NCBI RefSeq assembly: GCF_944385615.1
Contig: NZ_CALWXV010000001.1
Span: 1-64,000, forward strand
Reading direction: 5' to 3'
Source of the DNA: an uncultured Flavonifractor sp.
GTDB lineage: Bacteria; Bacillota; Clostridia; Oscillospirales; Oscillospiraceae
Length of the DNA stretch: 64,000 nucleotides
The position numbers were made by a program, and so were the translations under genes. Below, piece after piece: positions 26,670 through 35,002 of the stretch; the first letter of the stretch is position 1, and each line of letters begins with the position of its first letter. Under the pieces are notes generated by a model. It made no database searches and had not been told where the DNA came from. It saw only the letters and a list, made by a program, of their open reading frames with translations.

Positions 26670-27121
26670 CAGGTGTCCAATTCCAGGTAGTAGAGGGTAT
26701 TGGTATCTGAGTCGTAGCAGGCGAAGGTATAATTGTGGGAGGGACGGTCAAACATACTGCCTTCGCCGTCGGTCTGTCGGTCCAGCAGATACCACCAGCC
26801 CTCCTCCGGTACTGGCCAGCCTGCCATTCCGGCCCCGCTGTTCCAAAGATAATCCGCCATCTCTTGGTCCATGGGGAAGGCGTTCCAGCAGCCGCTGGAG
26901 TGGCTGGATATCTCCTCCGCTACCGTTTCACCGTTTTTTGGGGAAAAGACCAGCTCCATCTGGAGCAGACCGTCCCCGTGAAAGCCGCCGTGGCTGTCGG
27001 CAGCGGTAAAGCTCTGGCATTGGGGCAGGTCCAGGTCCAACTGCCGGGCGGCGTAGTCCGGCGAATCGCTCCCGCCGCCGCAGGCAGACAGCAGGAGCAG
27101 GGGCAGGGGCAGCAGGATCAA
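26669..27121 (-). CDS. Small lipoprotein, reading frame probably broken at its start
   Basis: The open frame gives 150 residues with a lipobox (LLLLSACGGG) and a Trp-rich extracytoplasmic domain of unknown function. Its only start is a TTG at 27121 with no ribosome site and no positive N-terminus. A good start exists 17 nt upstream: ATG at 27138 preceded by GGGAGGGAGC and overlapping the upstream stop as ATGA, but it is out of frame and reads only six codons (MKARLG). One inserted base would join them into a normal lipoprotein signal (MKARLGLILLPLPLLLLSAC). So the gene carries a frameshift or the sequence an error. Last gene of the DUF2975 operon. Confidence 0.65.
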   Translation of the reverse strand: MILLPLPLLLLSACGGGSDSPDYAARQLDLDLPQCQSFTAADSHGGFHGDGLLQMELVFSPKNGETVAEEISSHSSGCWNAFPMDQEMADYLWNSGAGMAGWPVPEEGWWYLLDRQTDGEGSMFDRPSHNYTFACYDSDTNTLYYLELDT

Positions 27122-27134
27122 CCAAGCCGGGCCT

Positions 27135-27437
27135 TCATGCGCTCCCTCCCCGGCTCCAACGCGGCAGAGCGATGCCGTTCAGGAGCAGACTGACCGCCGT
27201 CAGGATCACGCCACAGCGCAGCATGGCTTCGGAGGTGTCCATCAAGGCGCTCCAATCCTCATATCGTACTCCGCCGTAAAAGTAGGAGAGGGCCAGCAGC
27301 AGAGCCAGGGCACAGCAGGCCAGACTGCACACACTGAGCCGTCCGCTCCGCAGACCCACAGCGGCAATGCCAAGCCCCCAGGACAGCAGCCCCAGGCCAA
27401 GGGCTCCCAACAGAATCATAGCTACCAGTACCGCCAT
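27135..27437 (-). CDS. Small membrane protein, unknown
   Basis: A 100-residue protein with three hydrophobic segments (about residues 2-27, 35-53 and 74-91). I do not recognise it. GGAGGAG lies 6 nt before the ATG and overlaps the upstream stop, so it is translationally coupled to the XRE gene. Its own stop overlaps the ATG of the lipoprotein gene. It belongs to a four-gene operon of membrane and regulator proteins. Confidence 0.75.
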   Translation of the reverse strand: MAVLVAMILLGALGLGLLSWGLGIAAVGLRSGRLSVCSLACCALALLLALSYFYGGVRYEDWSALMDTSEAMLRCGVILTAVSLLLNGIALPRWSRGGSA

Positions 27438-27440
27438 GGC

Positions 27441-27653
27441 TCACTCCTCCTCCGGCACATATTCCAAAATATCCCCGGGCTGGCAGTCCAGAGCCTTACA
27501 GATGGCCTCCAGAGTGGTAAAGCGCACCGCCCGGGCGTGGTTGTTTTTCAGAATAGACAGGTTGGCCAGGGTGATATCCACCTTGGCGGACAGCTCATTC
27601 AGGCTCATTTTCCGCTTGGCCATCATCACGTCCAGATTCACAACGATGGGCAT
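27441..27653 (-). CDS. XRE-family regulator, YozG type
   Basis: A 70-residue protein consisting almost wholly of a Cro/C1 helix-turn-helix (MAKRKMSLNELSAKVDITLANLSILKNNHARAVRFTTLEAICKALDCQPGDIL). This is the short YozG-like form usually encoded with a DUF2975 membrane protein, as here. GGAGGTG precedes the ATG. It may bind the palindromes in the operon promoter at 28251-28301 (inference). Confidence 0.9.
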   Translation of the reverse strand: MPIVVNLDVMMAKRKMSLNELSAKVDITLANLSILKNNHARAVRFTTLEAICKALDCQPGDILEYVPEEE

Positions 27654-27665
27654 GGGAACACCTCC

Positions 27666-28229
27666 TCAGATGGTCAGGTCATTTTCCGCTTTCAGCTCCG
27701 CCGCCTGGCGGAAGAGAGCGGACATGACCAGACAGAGCAGCCCGCCCAGGAAGAACAGGGGGACAAACAAGGCGCAGTAGCTGGCCAGCGGCAGGGGAGA
27801 CTGGAAGAACCATACCCCCCACAGCACCCGGATCAGGGCGAACAGGGCGATGGCGAAGCAGCAGACAGCGGCCCGGCGGAGGCTGCCCCCGTTTTCCAGA
27901 CAGAAGGGGGTACCCTTCAGGATGGTAGCCAGCACCTTACGCCCCTGCCAAAGGATGATAGCGGTACATACCCCGCACAGCAGTAAAAAGAGGGTGAGCA
28001 TGATCGCATAGCTTCCCTCCCGCCAGACGCGCCACAAATATTGCCAGCATACCGCCAGAAAAAGCAACGGCAGAGGAACGCCGGTGTCCTCCAGCGCCAG
28101 CAGCGGCCCATTGACGACCATGCCCACCATGCCGGGCACCAGCAGCAGGGCTAGTAAATTGCACACGAAGGTAATGGTCACCAGAATTTTTAAGATATAA
28201 GCCAGTTTTTGCACCACGGTTCGCTCCAT
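27666..28229 (-). CDS. DUF2975 membrane protein
   Basis: A 187-residue protein with four to five membrane segments. The N-terminal ILKILVTITFVCNLLALLLVPG and the central LATILKGTPFCLENGGSLRRAAVCCFAIALFALI are typical of DUF2975, whose function is unknown; it regularly pairs with a YozG-type regulator. It is the first gene of the operon, about 30 nt after the predicted transcript start. The pair may form a membrane-sensing regulatory unit, but no experiment is implied by the sequence. Confidence 0.88.
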   Translation of the reverse strand: MERTVVQKLAYILKILVTITFVCNLLALLLVPGMVGMVVNGPLLALEDTGVPLPLLFLAVCWQYLWRVWREGSYAIMLTLFLLLCGVCTAIILWQGRKVLATILKGTPFCLENGGSLRRAAVCCFAIALFALIRVLWGVWFFQSPLPLASYCALFVPLFFLGGLLCLVMSALFRQAAELKAENDLTI

Positions 28230-28250
28230 AGCGATCCCTCCTTTGGCTCC

Positions 28251-28279
28251 ACTGTACCACGTGGTAGATTGTTTGTCAA
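28251..28279 (-). promoter_or_regulatory. Promoter of the DUF2975 operon with internal palindrome
   Basis: On the minus strand TTGACA (28279-28274) and TACAGT (28256-28251) are 17 bp apart. The perfect 12-bp palindrome TACCACGTGGTA (28255-28266) lies in the spacer and touches the -10, a likely repressor site. Confidence 0.7.
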
Positions 28280-28301
28280 TGTATTTTTATTGTTTATCAA
28301 T
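28268..28301. repeat. Two operator-like repeats 21 bp apart
   Basis: ATTGTTTGTCAAT (28268-28280) and ATTGTTTATCAAT (28289-28301) differ at one base. Each has ATTG/CAAT arms, and their spacing of 21 bp places them on one DNA face. They cover and flank the -35 of the DUF2975 operon and lie just upstream of the ECF promoter. Confidence 0.6.
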
Positions 28302-28315
28302 ATAATTGCAGGAGC

Positions 28316-28342
28316 TGTAACATTTTGTTCTGCAAAAACGTG
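28316..28342 (+). promoter_or_regulatory. ECF-type autoregulatory promoter, module 2
   Basis: TGTAAC and CGTG are separated by 17 bp, the same layout as at 25171. It lies 33 bp before the second ECF sigma gene. Confidence 0.65.
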
Positions 28343-28374
28343 TATTTGATAGAACCGTGAGAGGGGGAGATATT

Positions 28375-28857
28375 ATGGACCGGGAAGAGGCGGCCCGGCT
28401 GGTGGAGCAATACAGTATGGCGGTGTACCGGCTGGCCTATGCCAGGACTGGGAACCGGGAGGATGCAGAGGACATCACCCAGGAGACATTCCTGCAGCTG
28501 GTGCGGACGGCGCCAGCCTTCCGGGACGGGGAACACTGCAAGGCTTGGCTGCTGCGGGTGGCCGCCAACTGTGCGGTGGATTTGCATCGCTCCCCTTGGC
28601 GCAGAAGGTCGGTACCTCTGGAGGAGGCGGAACAGATGGCCTCGCCTGAGCCGACAGTGGAAGACGGGATGCTGGCGTCCATCCTGGCGTTGCCGGAGGA
28701 ATACCGAGTGGTGGTGCATCTCTATTACTACGAGGACTTGAGTACCGGGGAGATTGCCAAGGTGCTGGGCAAACGGGAGGGGACCATCCGTACCCGCCTG
28801 AGCCGGGCGCGGGCCATGTTGCGGGAGGACTTACAAGAGGGGGAAACGCCATGCTGA
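28375..28857 (+). CDS. ECF RNA polymerase sigma factor, module 2
   Basis: A 160-residue ECF sigma factor with region 2 (YARTGNREDAEDITQETFLQLVRTA) and region 4 (ALPEEYRVVVHLYYYEDLSTGEIAKVLGKREGTIRTRLSRARAMLRE). AGGGGGAG lies before the ATG at 28375; an upstream in-frame GTG is less well placed. It overlaps the anti-sigma gene by 7 nt. It resembles the module 1 sigma factor at 25233 along its length and has the same promoter form, so the two regulons may cross-talk. Its promoter is divergent from the DUF2975 operon. Confidence 0.92.
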   Translation: MDREEAARLVEQYSMAVYRLAYARTGNREDAEDITQETFLQLVRTAPAFRDGEHCKAWLLRVAANCAVDLHRSPWRRRSVPLEEAEQMASPEPTVEDGMLASILALPEEYRVVVHLYYYEDLSTGEIAKVLGKREGTIRTRLSRARAMLREDLQEGETPC

Positions 28858-29798
28858 AACAGAATTATCAGACCTGGATGGACCAGGTAGAGCCGGACAA
28901 GGCCTTTCGGGCCCAGCTGGTGGAGGCCATGGCGGCCCAATTTGACCGTCAGCCCGGTCCAAGAAGGCGGACCCGCAGAGTAGGGCGGACTGTGCTGGCG
29001 GCGGCAGTGGCGTGCGGTGTGCTGATGGTATCGGCCTTTGCTCTGTCACCCACCCTGCGGCAGGTGCTGAAGGGAGCTCTTGGGGGATATGCAGAGTATG
29101 CCCAGCCGGTAGAGGGCACAGATGTATCTAATGGGATGGAGCTTCGGGTGGTATCTGCACTGAATGGCGGCTCCATGCTCAAGGTCTACGCTGAACTGCG
29201 GAATCTGAACGGGGAACCGGTCCGTGATCCGCTGTATGTGGATGGGATACTCATCCCACGTGAAGAGGGAGAGGAAGGTGCTGGCTCCATAACCGCCGGA
29301 GTGGAATGGGTGGGATATGAGGCAGAGAGCGAGACCGCGCTTCTGGAGTTCACAACGTGGGGATTCCCAACGCCAATCGGGGACCGGATGGAGCTGATGG
29401 CTGTCGTCCTGGCGCCGCCGGGAGAGTTGGCTATCGAGTATGAATGGCGCATTGATTTTACGGTGGAACAGCTGTCGGTCAGAAGTATCCCGCTGACCGG
29501 TGCGGTTTCTAATACACCGCTGCTTCAGGCGGATCTGTCCGCCCTGGGCGTTTCCATCCGAACCGGCGGCTGGAATACCATTGATGCATTCCCGCTGACT
29601 GTTTTCTGTAAAGACGGCAGGCGGCTGACTTTGCCCCATGGGGGCGGCGGCAGCATGGGGGATACCCGGCTGACCTGCTGGGAATATGACGAGCCTGTGG
29701 AGCCGGGGGAGGTAGCTGGCCTGGCTCTGGGACAGTGGTATATCCCTCTGAAGGGGGAAAACGCCGGACAGGGCTATTGGCTGGAGGAATTACCATAA
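28851..29798 (+). CDS. DUF4179-like anti-sigma factor, module 2
   Basis: A 315-residue single-pass protein. The cytoplasmic N-terminus (about 45 residues) leads to a membrane segment at 47-65 (RRVGRTVLAAAVACGVLMV), matching the same motif in module 1. The outer part begins SPTLRQVLKGALGGYAEYAQPVEG and is beta-rich, in the style of DUF4179 proteins that are cognate to ECF sigma factors. Translation is coupled to the sigma gene by overlap. It is followed by a strong terminator. The extracellular cue is unknown. Confidence 0.78.
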   Translation: MLKQNYQTWMDQVEPDKAFRAQLVEAMAAQFDRQPGPRRRTRRVGRTVLAAAVACGVLMVSAFALSPTLRQVLKGALGGYAEYAQPVEGTDVSNGMELRVVSALNGGSMLKVYAELRNLNGEPVRDPLYVDGILIPREEGEEGAGSITAGVEWVGYEAESETALLEFTTWGFPTPIGDRMELMAVVLAPPGELAIEYEWRIDFTVEQLSVRSIPLTGAVSNTPLLQADLSALGVSIRTGGWNTIDAFPLTVFCKDGRRLTLPHGGGGSMGDTRLTCWEYDEPVEPGEVAGLALGQWYIPLKGENAGQGYWLEELP

Positions 29799-29845
29799 AA
29801 CCATAGAGTCCCGCCGTATGTCGCGGCGGGACTCTATGGTTTTTC
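29798..29845 (+). terminator. Terminator of ECF module 2
   Basis: A 19-bp stem (AAACCATAGAGTCCCGCCG and its complement) with a 7-nt loop, running into TTTTTC. Confidence 0.88.
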
Positions 29846-29874
29846 TTGCATTAGAGTCGGGTTTCAAGTATAAT
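29846..29874 (+). promoter_or_regulatory. leuS promoter
   Basis: TTGCAT and TATAAT with a 17-bp spacer. The leader to the leuS start is only about 50 nt, too short for a T-box. Confidence 0.75.
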
Positions 29875-29932
29875 ATTCTGGATTATGGAGGCGGCAGCCG
29901 CCGCCAGGATACGATACAAGGAAGTGCAGTCA

Positions 29933-32353
29933 ATGAAATACGATTTCGCTGCCATTGAGCCCAAGTGGCAGAAAAAATGGGCGGAGGAAAAGACCTTCCG
30001 CTGCGAAAACCACAGTGAGAAGCCCAAGTTCTACGCCCTGGTAGAGTTCCCCTATCCCTCCGGTCAGGGCCTGCATGTGGGTCACACCCGGCCCTACACC
30101 GCCATGGACGTGGTGGCCCGCAAGCGCCGGATGGATGGCTACAACGTGCTGTTCCCCATGGGCTATGACGCCTTCGGCCTGCCCACCGAGAACTACGCCA
30201 TCAAGAACCACATCCACCCCGCCAAGGTGACCCACGACAACATCGAAAACTTCACCAAGCAGCTCCACATGCTGGGTTACTCCTTTGACTGGGACCGGGT
30301 CATCAACACCACCGACCCCGCCTACTACAAGTGGACCCAGTGGATTTTCCTCCAGCTGTGGAAAAAGGGGCTGGCCTATAAGACCACCATGCCTGTGAAC
30401 TGGTGTACCTCCTGTAAGTGCGTGCTGGCCAACGAGGAAGTGGTGGAGGGCGTGTGTGAGCGCTGCGGTGCCCCTGTGGTCCGCAAGGAGAAATCCCAGT
30501 GGATGCTCAAGATCACCGAGTACGCCCAGCGGCTCATTGACGATCTGGACGACCTGGATTTCATCGAGCGGGTCAAGACCCAGCAGAAAAACTGGATCGG
30601 CCGCTCCACCGGCGCCGAGGTTACCTTCAAGGCCACTACCGGCGAGGATATCGTGGTGTTCACCACCCGGCCCGATACGCTGTTTGGCGCCACCTATATG
30701 GTGCTCTCCCCCGAGCACGCTCTGGTAAAGGGCTGGCTGGAGAGCGGCAAGCTGAATAACGCCGACGCGGTCAAGGCCTACCAGGCCGCCGCCGCCTCCA
30801 AGTCCGACCTGGAGCGCACTGAGCTCAACAAGGAAAAGACCGGCGTGTGCCTGGATGGCGTGAAGGGTATCAACCCGGTGAACGGCAAGGAGATCCCCAT
30901 CTTCATCTCCGACTATGTACTGGCCACCTACGGCACCGGCGCTATTATGGCCGTGCCCGCCCACGACGATCGCGACTGGGAGTTTGCCAAAAAGTTCGGC
31001 TGTGAGATCATAGAGGTGGTCTCCGGCGGCGAGGACGTGCAGAAGGCCGCCTTCACCGCCAAGGACGAGACCGGTATCCTGGTTAACTCCGACTTCCTCG
31101 ACGGCCTGACCGTCAAGGACGCCATCCCCGTCATTACCAAGTGGCTGGAGGAAAAGGGCATCGGCGAGGCCAAGGTCAACTACAAGCTCCGGGACTGGGT
31201 GTTCTCCCGCCAGCGCTACTGGGGCGAGCCCATCCCCATGGTGTATTGCGAAAAGTGCGGCTGGCAGCCCATCAGCGAGGACCAGCTGCCGCTGCTGCTC
31301 CCCGATGTGGATTCCTATGAGCCCACCGACGACGGTGAGTCCCCCATCTCCAAGATGACCGACTGGGTGAACACCACCTGCCCCCACTGCGGCGGCCCCG
31401 CCAAGCGGGAGACCGACACCATGCCCCAGTGGGCCGGCTCCAGCTGGTATTTCCTGCGCTATATGGACCCCCACAACAGTGAGGCCCTGGCCTCCAAGGA
31501 GGCGCTGGATTACTGGTCCCCGGTGGACTGGTACAACGGCGGCATGGAGCACACCACCCTCCACCTGCTGTACAGCCGGTTCTGGCACAAATTCCTCTAC
31601 GACATCGGCGTGGTGCCCACCAAGGAGCCCTACCAGAAGCGTACCTCCCACGGCATGATCCTGGGCGAGGGCGGCGAGAAGATGTCCAAGAGCCGGGGCA
31701 ACGTGGTCAACCCCAACGACGTGGTGGCCCAGTATGGCGCCGATACCATGCGCACCTATATCATGTTCATCGGCGACTTTGAGAAGGCCGCCTCCTGGAG
31801 CGACAATGCCGTCAAGGGCTGCAAGCGCTTCCTGGACCGGGTGTGGAACCTGTCTGAGAACCTGACCGACAGCCTGGAGTATACCCCCGCCAACGAGAGC
31901 GCCATCCACAAGACCATCAAGAAGGTGGCCGATGATATCGAGGCCATGAAGTTCAACACCGCCATTGCCGCCCTGATGGCGCTGGTCAACGACTTCTATG
32001 CCAACGGCTGCTCCAAGGGGGATTACAAGACCCTGCTGCTGATGCTCTCCCCCTTCGCACCCCACATGTGTGAGGAGCTGTGGGAGACCTTGGGCTTCAA
32101 TGCCGCCGGTATGGCCTGCCAGCAGGCCTGGCCGGCCTATGATGAGAGCAAGACCGTGGCCGCCGAGGTGCAGATGGCTGTTCAGGTGTGCGGCAAGCTG
32201 CGCTCCACCATTACCGTGCCTGTGGACAGCGACGAGGCTGCCGTGGTGGCCGCCGCCCTGGCCGACCCCAAGGTGCAGAAGTTCACCGAGGGTAAAAATC
32301 TGGTTAAGACCATTTTGGTACCCAATAAGCTGGTTAACCTCATCGCAAAATAA
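29933..32353 (+). CDS. leuS: Leucyl-tRNA synthetase
   Basis: An 806-residue class I synthetase that charges tRNA-Leu. The HIGH motif appears as HVGHTRPY within [21 protein letters not shown], the editing domain includes the [19 protein letters not shown] region, a zinc-like Cys cluster is in [22 protein letters not shown], and the KMSKS loop is [14 protein letters not shown]. Length and order are standard for bacterial LeuRS. The ATG at 29933 has AAGGAAG upstream; an in-frame start at 29885 would add a low-complexity leader. Unlike many Firmicute leuS genes it has no T-box. Confidence 0.97.
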   Translation: MKYDFAAIEPKWQKKWAEEKTFRCENHSEKPKFYALVEFPYPSGQGLHVGHTRPYTAMDVVARKRRMDGYNVLFPMGYDAFGLPTENYAIKNHIHPAKVTHDNIENFTKQLHMLGYSFDWDRVINTTDPAYYKWTQWIFLQLWKKGLAYKTTMPVNWCTSCKCVLANEEVVEGVCERCGAPVVRKEKSQWMLKITEYAQRLIDDLDDLDFIERVKTQQKNWIGRSTGAEVTFKATTGEDIVVFTTRPDTLFGATYMVLSPEHALVKGWLESGKLNNADAVKAYQAAAASKSDLERTELNKEKTGVCLDGVKGINPVNGKEIPIFISDYVLATYGTGAIMAVPAHDDRDWEFAKKFGCEIIEVVSGGEDVQKAAFTAKDETGILVNSDFLDGLTVKDAIPVITKWLEEKGIGEAKVNYKLRDWVFSRQRYWGEPIPMVYCEKCGWQPISEDQLPLLLPDVDSYEPTDDGESPISKMTDWVNTTCPHCGGPAKRETDTMPQWAGSSWYFLRYMDPHNSEALASKEALDYWSPVDWYNGGMEHTTLHLLYSRFWHKFLYDIGVVPTKEPYQKRTSHGMILGEGGEKMSKSRGNVVNPNDVVAQYGADTMRTYIMFIGDFEKAASWSDNAVKGCKRFLDRVWNLSENLTDSLEYTPANESAIHKTIKKVADDIEAMKFNTAIAALMALVNDFYANGCSKGDYKTLLLMLSPFAPHMCEELWETLGFNAAGMACQQAWPAYDESKTVAAEVQMAVQVCGKLRSTITVPVDSDEAAVVAAALADPKVQKFTEGKNLVKTILVPNKLVNLIAK

Positions 32354-32393
32354 TCCTCGCCGGGCAGGACGAACAAGAAAGAAAAATCTGCTC

Positions 32394-32422
32394 TTGACAT
32401 TTGCGCGGGGATAGCATACAAT
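32394..32422 (+). promoter_or_regulatory. rpsU promoter
   Basis: Consensus TTGACA and near-consensus TACAAT with a 17-bp spacer, 75 bp before rpsU. One of the strongest promoters in the window. Confidence 0.85.
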
Positions 32423-32496
32423 GATTCTGTTAAAGCCATATCTATGTGTGGCCCTTTGGCGGTGGAACCCCGCCGCTTCGGAGGGAGGGGAAGTCA

Positions 32497-32679
32497 ATGT
32501 CGGAAGTCCATGTGAAGGACGGCGAGTCCTTGGAGAACGCGCTGAAGCGTTTCAAGCGCAGCTGTGCCAAGTCTGGTGTTCTGGCCGAGGTTCGCAAGCG
32601 TGAGCACTATGAGAGCCCGAGCGTCAAGCGCCGCAAGAAGTCTGAGGCCGCCCGCAAGAACCGCAAGAAGTATTATTAA
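32497..32679 (+). CDS. rpsU: 30S ribosomal protein S21
   Basis: A 60-residue basic protein matching bS21: [26 protein letters not shown], then [26 protein letters not shown]. It sits on the small-subunit platform near the anti-Shine-Dalgarno region. GGAGGGAGGGG precedes the ATG at 32497; longer in-frame starts are in the leader. It has its own promoter and terminator. Confidence 0.96.
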   Translation: MSEVHVKDGESLENALKRFKRSCAKSGVLAEVRKREHYESPSVKRRKKSEAARKNRKKYY

Positions 32680-32686
32680 AACTTAT

Positions 32687-32724
32687 AAACCCCCGCGCCA
32701 ATCTAATTTGGCGCGGGGGTTTGT
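32687..32724. terminator. Bidirectional terminator
   Basis: A perfect 15-bp stem (AAACCCCCGCGCCAA and complement) between rpsU and the convergent gene at 32736. Confidence 0.8.
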
Positions 32725-32735
32725 TGTATTTTTGG

Positions 32736-33518
32736 CTACTGCCGGTTCAAAATATCCTCCAGCAAATCCTCTACCTGAGGATAGGACAGCACCGCCTGGC
32801 GGATCCCCAGGCTGTTGGCCACATGGAGCTTTTTTCGGATGGAGCCGGCATCGTCAAAGAGAACGAAGTGAGCGCCGTTTTCCTTTGACATGTAGGTAAA
32901 GTAGTGGGCGCACAGCTCACTGGAAAAGAAGACCGAGGGATTGCGCTCTTCCATCATCTGGGCCAGCTCGGTCCGGGTGAGGGGATGCCCCTGGCCGGTG
33001 GGGGAGGGGAGATAGAAATCCTCTGCCACCCGCTCCACCGCCAGCACCACCCGCCCGGCGCCGTAGGTCTCTGTGGCATCCCGCAGCCGTTGGGCCAGGG
33101 AGCCGCCGGAGAGGGCGGAGGAGATGAGCACCTTGGCGCTGGGAGCATAGCCGCCGTAAGCCTCGGGTACAAAAAGGGGCCACCCCCGCTTTTGGGTCAA
33201 CCCGGCCAAAGTGTGAACAATGTCGGCCAGCAGGGGGAGGGGGCGGCCCTCAAAGTCGCATAAAATACCGTCATAGCCCCGGGCAGAACACTCCCGCAGC
33301 ACCTCCTGGCAGAAGGGACCGGCCTCACCCCGTCCATCAAAGCCCACGCAGTCCAGAGCCATCAGGCCTCCCCGGACAGATATGGGCATATTGGCACGGA
33401 ACAGGTGGGGCCCGCCCCCCACCCGATAGGCCGCGTGGGCCATGGGAAGGCCGAACCGCAGGGCCGCCCGGCTGTGGGCGGGCGGTGCGGTGAGGATCAG
33501 TGTGGAATTCGGCTGCAT
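32736..33518 (-). CDS. Hypothetical protein, possible TIM-barrel fold
   Basis: A 260-residue cytoplasmic protein without signal or membrane segments. The stretch ALDCVGFDGRGEAGPFCQEVLRECSARGYDGILCDFEGRPLPLLADIV recalls the strand that carries the catalytic acid in GH18-like barrels (YDGILCDFEG), but the full DxxDxDxE motif is missing. AAGGGGGT precedes the ATG at 33518, and longer in-frame starts overlap the divergent YqeG gene. Family not recognised; the glycosidase-like reading is weak. Confidence 0.65.
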   Translation of the reverse strand: MQPNSTLILTAPPAHSRAALRFGLPMAHAAYRVGGGPHLFRANMPISVRGGLMALDCVGFDGRGEAGPFCQEVLRECSARGYDGILCDFEGRPLPLLADIVHTLAGLTQKRGWPLFVPEAYGGYAPSAKVLISSALSGGSLAQRLRDATETYGAGRVVLAVERVAEDFYLPSPTGQGHPLTRTELAQMMEERNPSVFFSSELCAHYFTYMSKENGAHFVLFDDAGSIRKKLHVANSLGIRQAVLSYPQVEDLLEDILNRQ

Positions 33519-33531
33519 ATCAGCTACCCCC

Positions 33532-33560
33532 TTGTCCAAGTTGTAAGAAGCGTGTATAAT
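33532..33560 (+). promoter_or_regulatory. Promoter of the yqeG-nfo unit
   Basis: TTGTCC and TATAAT with a 17-bp spacer, 38 bp before the yqeG start. Confidence 0.7.
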
Positions 33561-33598
33561 TCTATGCGGACCACACTGCAAATAGACGAGGTGATGCC

Positions 33599-34108
33599 AT
33601 GCCTCTTTCACTGACGGCCCACTGGGCGGGGAAGAGCATTTACGACATCGACCCGGCGGCCCTGGCCCGGCGGGGCATCCGCCTGCTGCTGGCCGACCTG
33701 GACAATACCCTGGTGCCCTACGGTATACCGGAGCCCACCGAGCCGGTACGGGCGTGGACGGCGGCGCTGAAGGCGCAGGGGGTGACCCTGTTTGTGCTGT
33801 CCAATAACCGGCATCCCCAGCGGCCGGAGCGGTTTTCAACGGCTCTGGGGGTCCCCTTCATCGGCCATGCGGGCAAGCCTAAGCCGGGGTCCTTTTTCAA
33901 GGCCATGGAGCGGATGGGCTGTACTCCGGAGCAGACCGCTATTGTGGGGGACCAGATTTTTACCGATATTTTGGGCGGCAGCCGGGCGGGGGTGACCACC
34001 CTGTTGGTGGAGCCCATCCGATTGGCGGGCAATCCGGGGCGCTACCTGCGGTACGCCGTGGAGTGGCCCTTCCGTGCCCTGACAAAAAGGAGAGCAAAAC
34101 CACTATGA
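33599..34108 (+). CDS. YqeG family HAD phosphatase
   Basis: A 169-residue HAD subfamily IIIA protein. Motif I is LLADLDNTLVPYG, motif II VLSNNR, the Lys is in HAGKPKPGSF and motif III is IVGDQIFTDILGGSRAG. YqeG homologues in Firmicutes and PGP phosphatases of mitochondria share this form; phosphatidylglycerophosphate phosphatase activity is possible but unproven here. Its stop overlaps the start of the endonuclease IV gene by 4 nt. Confidence 0.9.
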   Translation: MPLSLTAHWAGKSIYDIDPAALARRGIRLLLADLDNTLVPYGIPEPTEPVRAWTAALKAQGVTLFVLSNNRHPQRPERFSTALGVPFIGHAGKPKPGSFFKAMERMGCTPEQTAIVGDQIFTDILGGSRAGVTTLLVEPIRLAGNPGRYLRYAVEWPFRALTKRRAKPL

Positions 34109-34950
34109 GCGCGATTTTTGGCCCTGCGGGCAACGCAGAGTCCTTTCCCTATAAGTCCTCGGCGGACGCCCCCCGCTGGCTGGCGGAGCTGGGGCTGGAC
34201 TGCTACGAGTACCAGTGCGGCAAAGGGGTCAACGTAGGGGAGGCCACCGCCCGGAAGATCGGGGCGGCGGCCAGAGAGGCGGGTATCGCCCTGTCCCTCC
34301 ACGCCCCCTACTTCATCAATCTGGCCAACCCCGACCCGGACAGCCTGCAAAAGACCATCGGCTATATCACCTCCGCCTGCCAGGCGGCGGACTGGATGGG
34401 GGCCACTCGGGTGGTCATCCACTCCGGCGCCCTGATGAAGCGCACCCGCCGGGAGGCTCAGGACATCGCCTTAAACTCCATGCGGGCGGTGGTGGAGGCC
34501 TGCGACAGGGCGGGCTTTGGTCATATTACCCTCTGTCCCGAGACGATGGGCAAGATCAACCAGCTGGGGGATCTGGACGAGGTGCTGGAGCTGTGTACCC
34601 TGGACGAGCGGCTCACCCCCTGCGTGGATTTCGGCCACCTGTACGCCCGCTCCCTGGGGGAGCTGGAGGGACAAGAAGCCTGCGTCCGGATGCTGGACCG
34701 GATTCAGGAAGTGCTGGGGGAGGAGCGGGCCAGCCATTTCCACAGCCATTTTTCCAAAATCCAGTTTACCCCCAACGGGGGCGAGAAGATGCACCTGACC
34801 TTTGACCAGGAGGACTTTGGGCCCGACCCGGCCCCCCTTATGGCGGAGGTGGCCCGCCGGGGCTGGAGCCCGACTTTCATCTGTGAAAGTGCGGGGACTC
34901 AGGCAGAGGATGCGCTGGTCATGAAGCGCCTCTATCAAAATGCGTTATAG
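34105..34950 (+). CDS. nfo: Endonuclease IV (AP endonuclease family 2)
   Basis: A 281-residue TIM-barrel enzyme that cuts DNA at abasic sites, acting after glycosylases such as the one at 24556. Zinc-ligand motifs include LHAPYFINLAN, VIHSGALMKR, CPETMGKINQLGDLDEVL, CVDFGHLYAR and HSHFSKIQFTPNGGEK with the terminal FICES. AAAAGGAGAG precedes the ATG at 34105, which overlaps the yqeG stop (ATGA). The sequence is somewhat divergent from E. coli Nfo and may be annotated only as a TIM-barrel family protein. Confidence 0.85.
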   Translation: MSAIFGPAGNAESFPYKSSADAPRWLAELGLDCYEYQCGKGVNVGEATARKIGAAAREAGIALSLHAPYFINLANPDPDSLQKTIGYITSACQAADWMGATRVVIHSGALMKRTRREAQDIALNSMRAVVEACDRAGFGHITLCPETMGKINQLGDLDEVLELCTLDERLTPCVDFGHLYARSLGELEGQEACVRMLDRIQEVLGEERASHFHSHFSKIQFTPNGGEKMHLTFDQEDFGPDPAPLMAEVARRGWSPTFICESAGTQAEDALVMKRLYQNAL

Positions 34951-35002
34951 GGCCGTCATTTAGGACGGCTGTGCCACTTATACCAGAAAGGAAGTCTTTC
35001 AA

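Noticed and set aside
29930..32497. Long open frame antisense to leuS (and similar ones opposite the nucleotidase at 8418-10610 and opposite the synthetase and amidotransferase genes)
   Set aside because: These are mirror frames created by GC-rich codon bias. They lack ribosome sites and recognisable domains, and the sense genes are certain.
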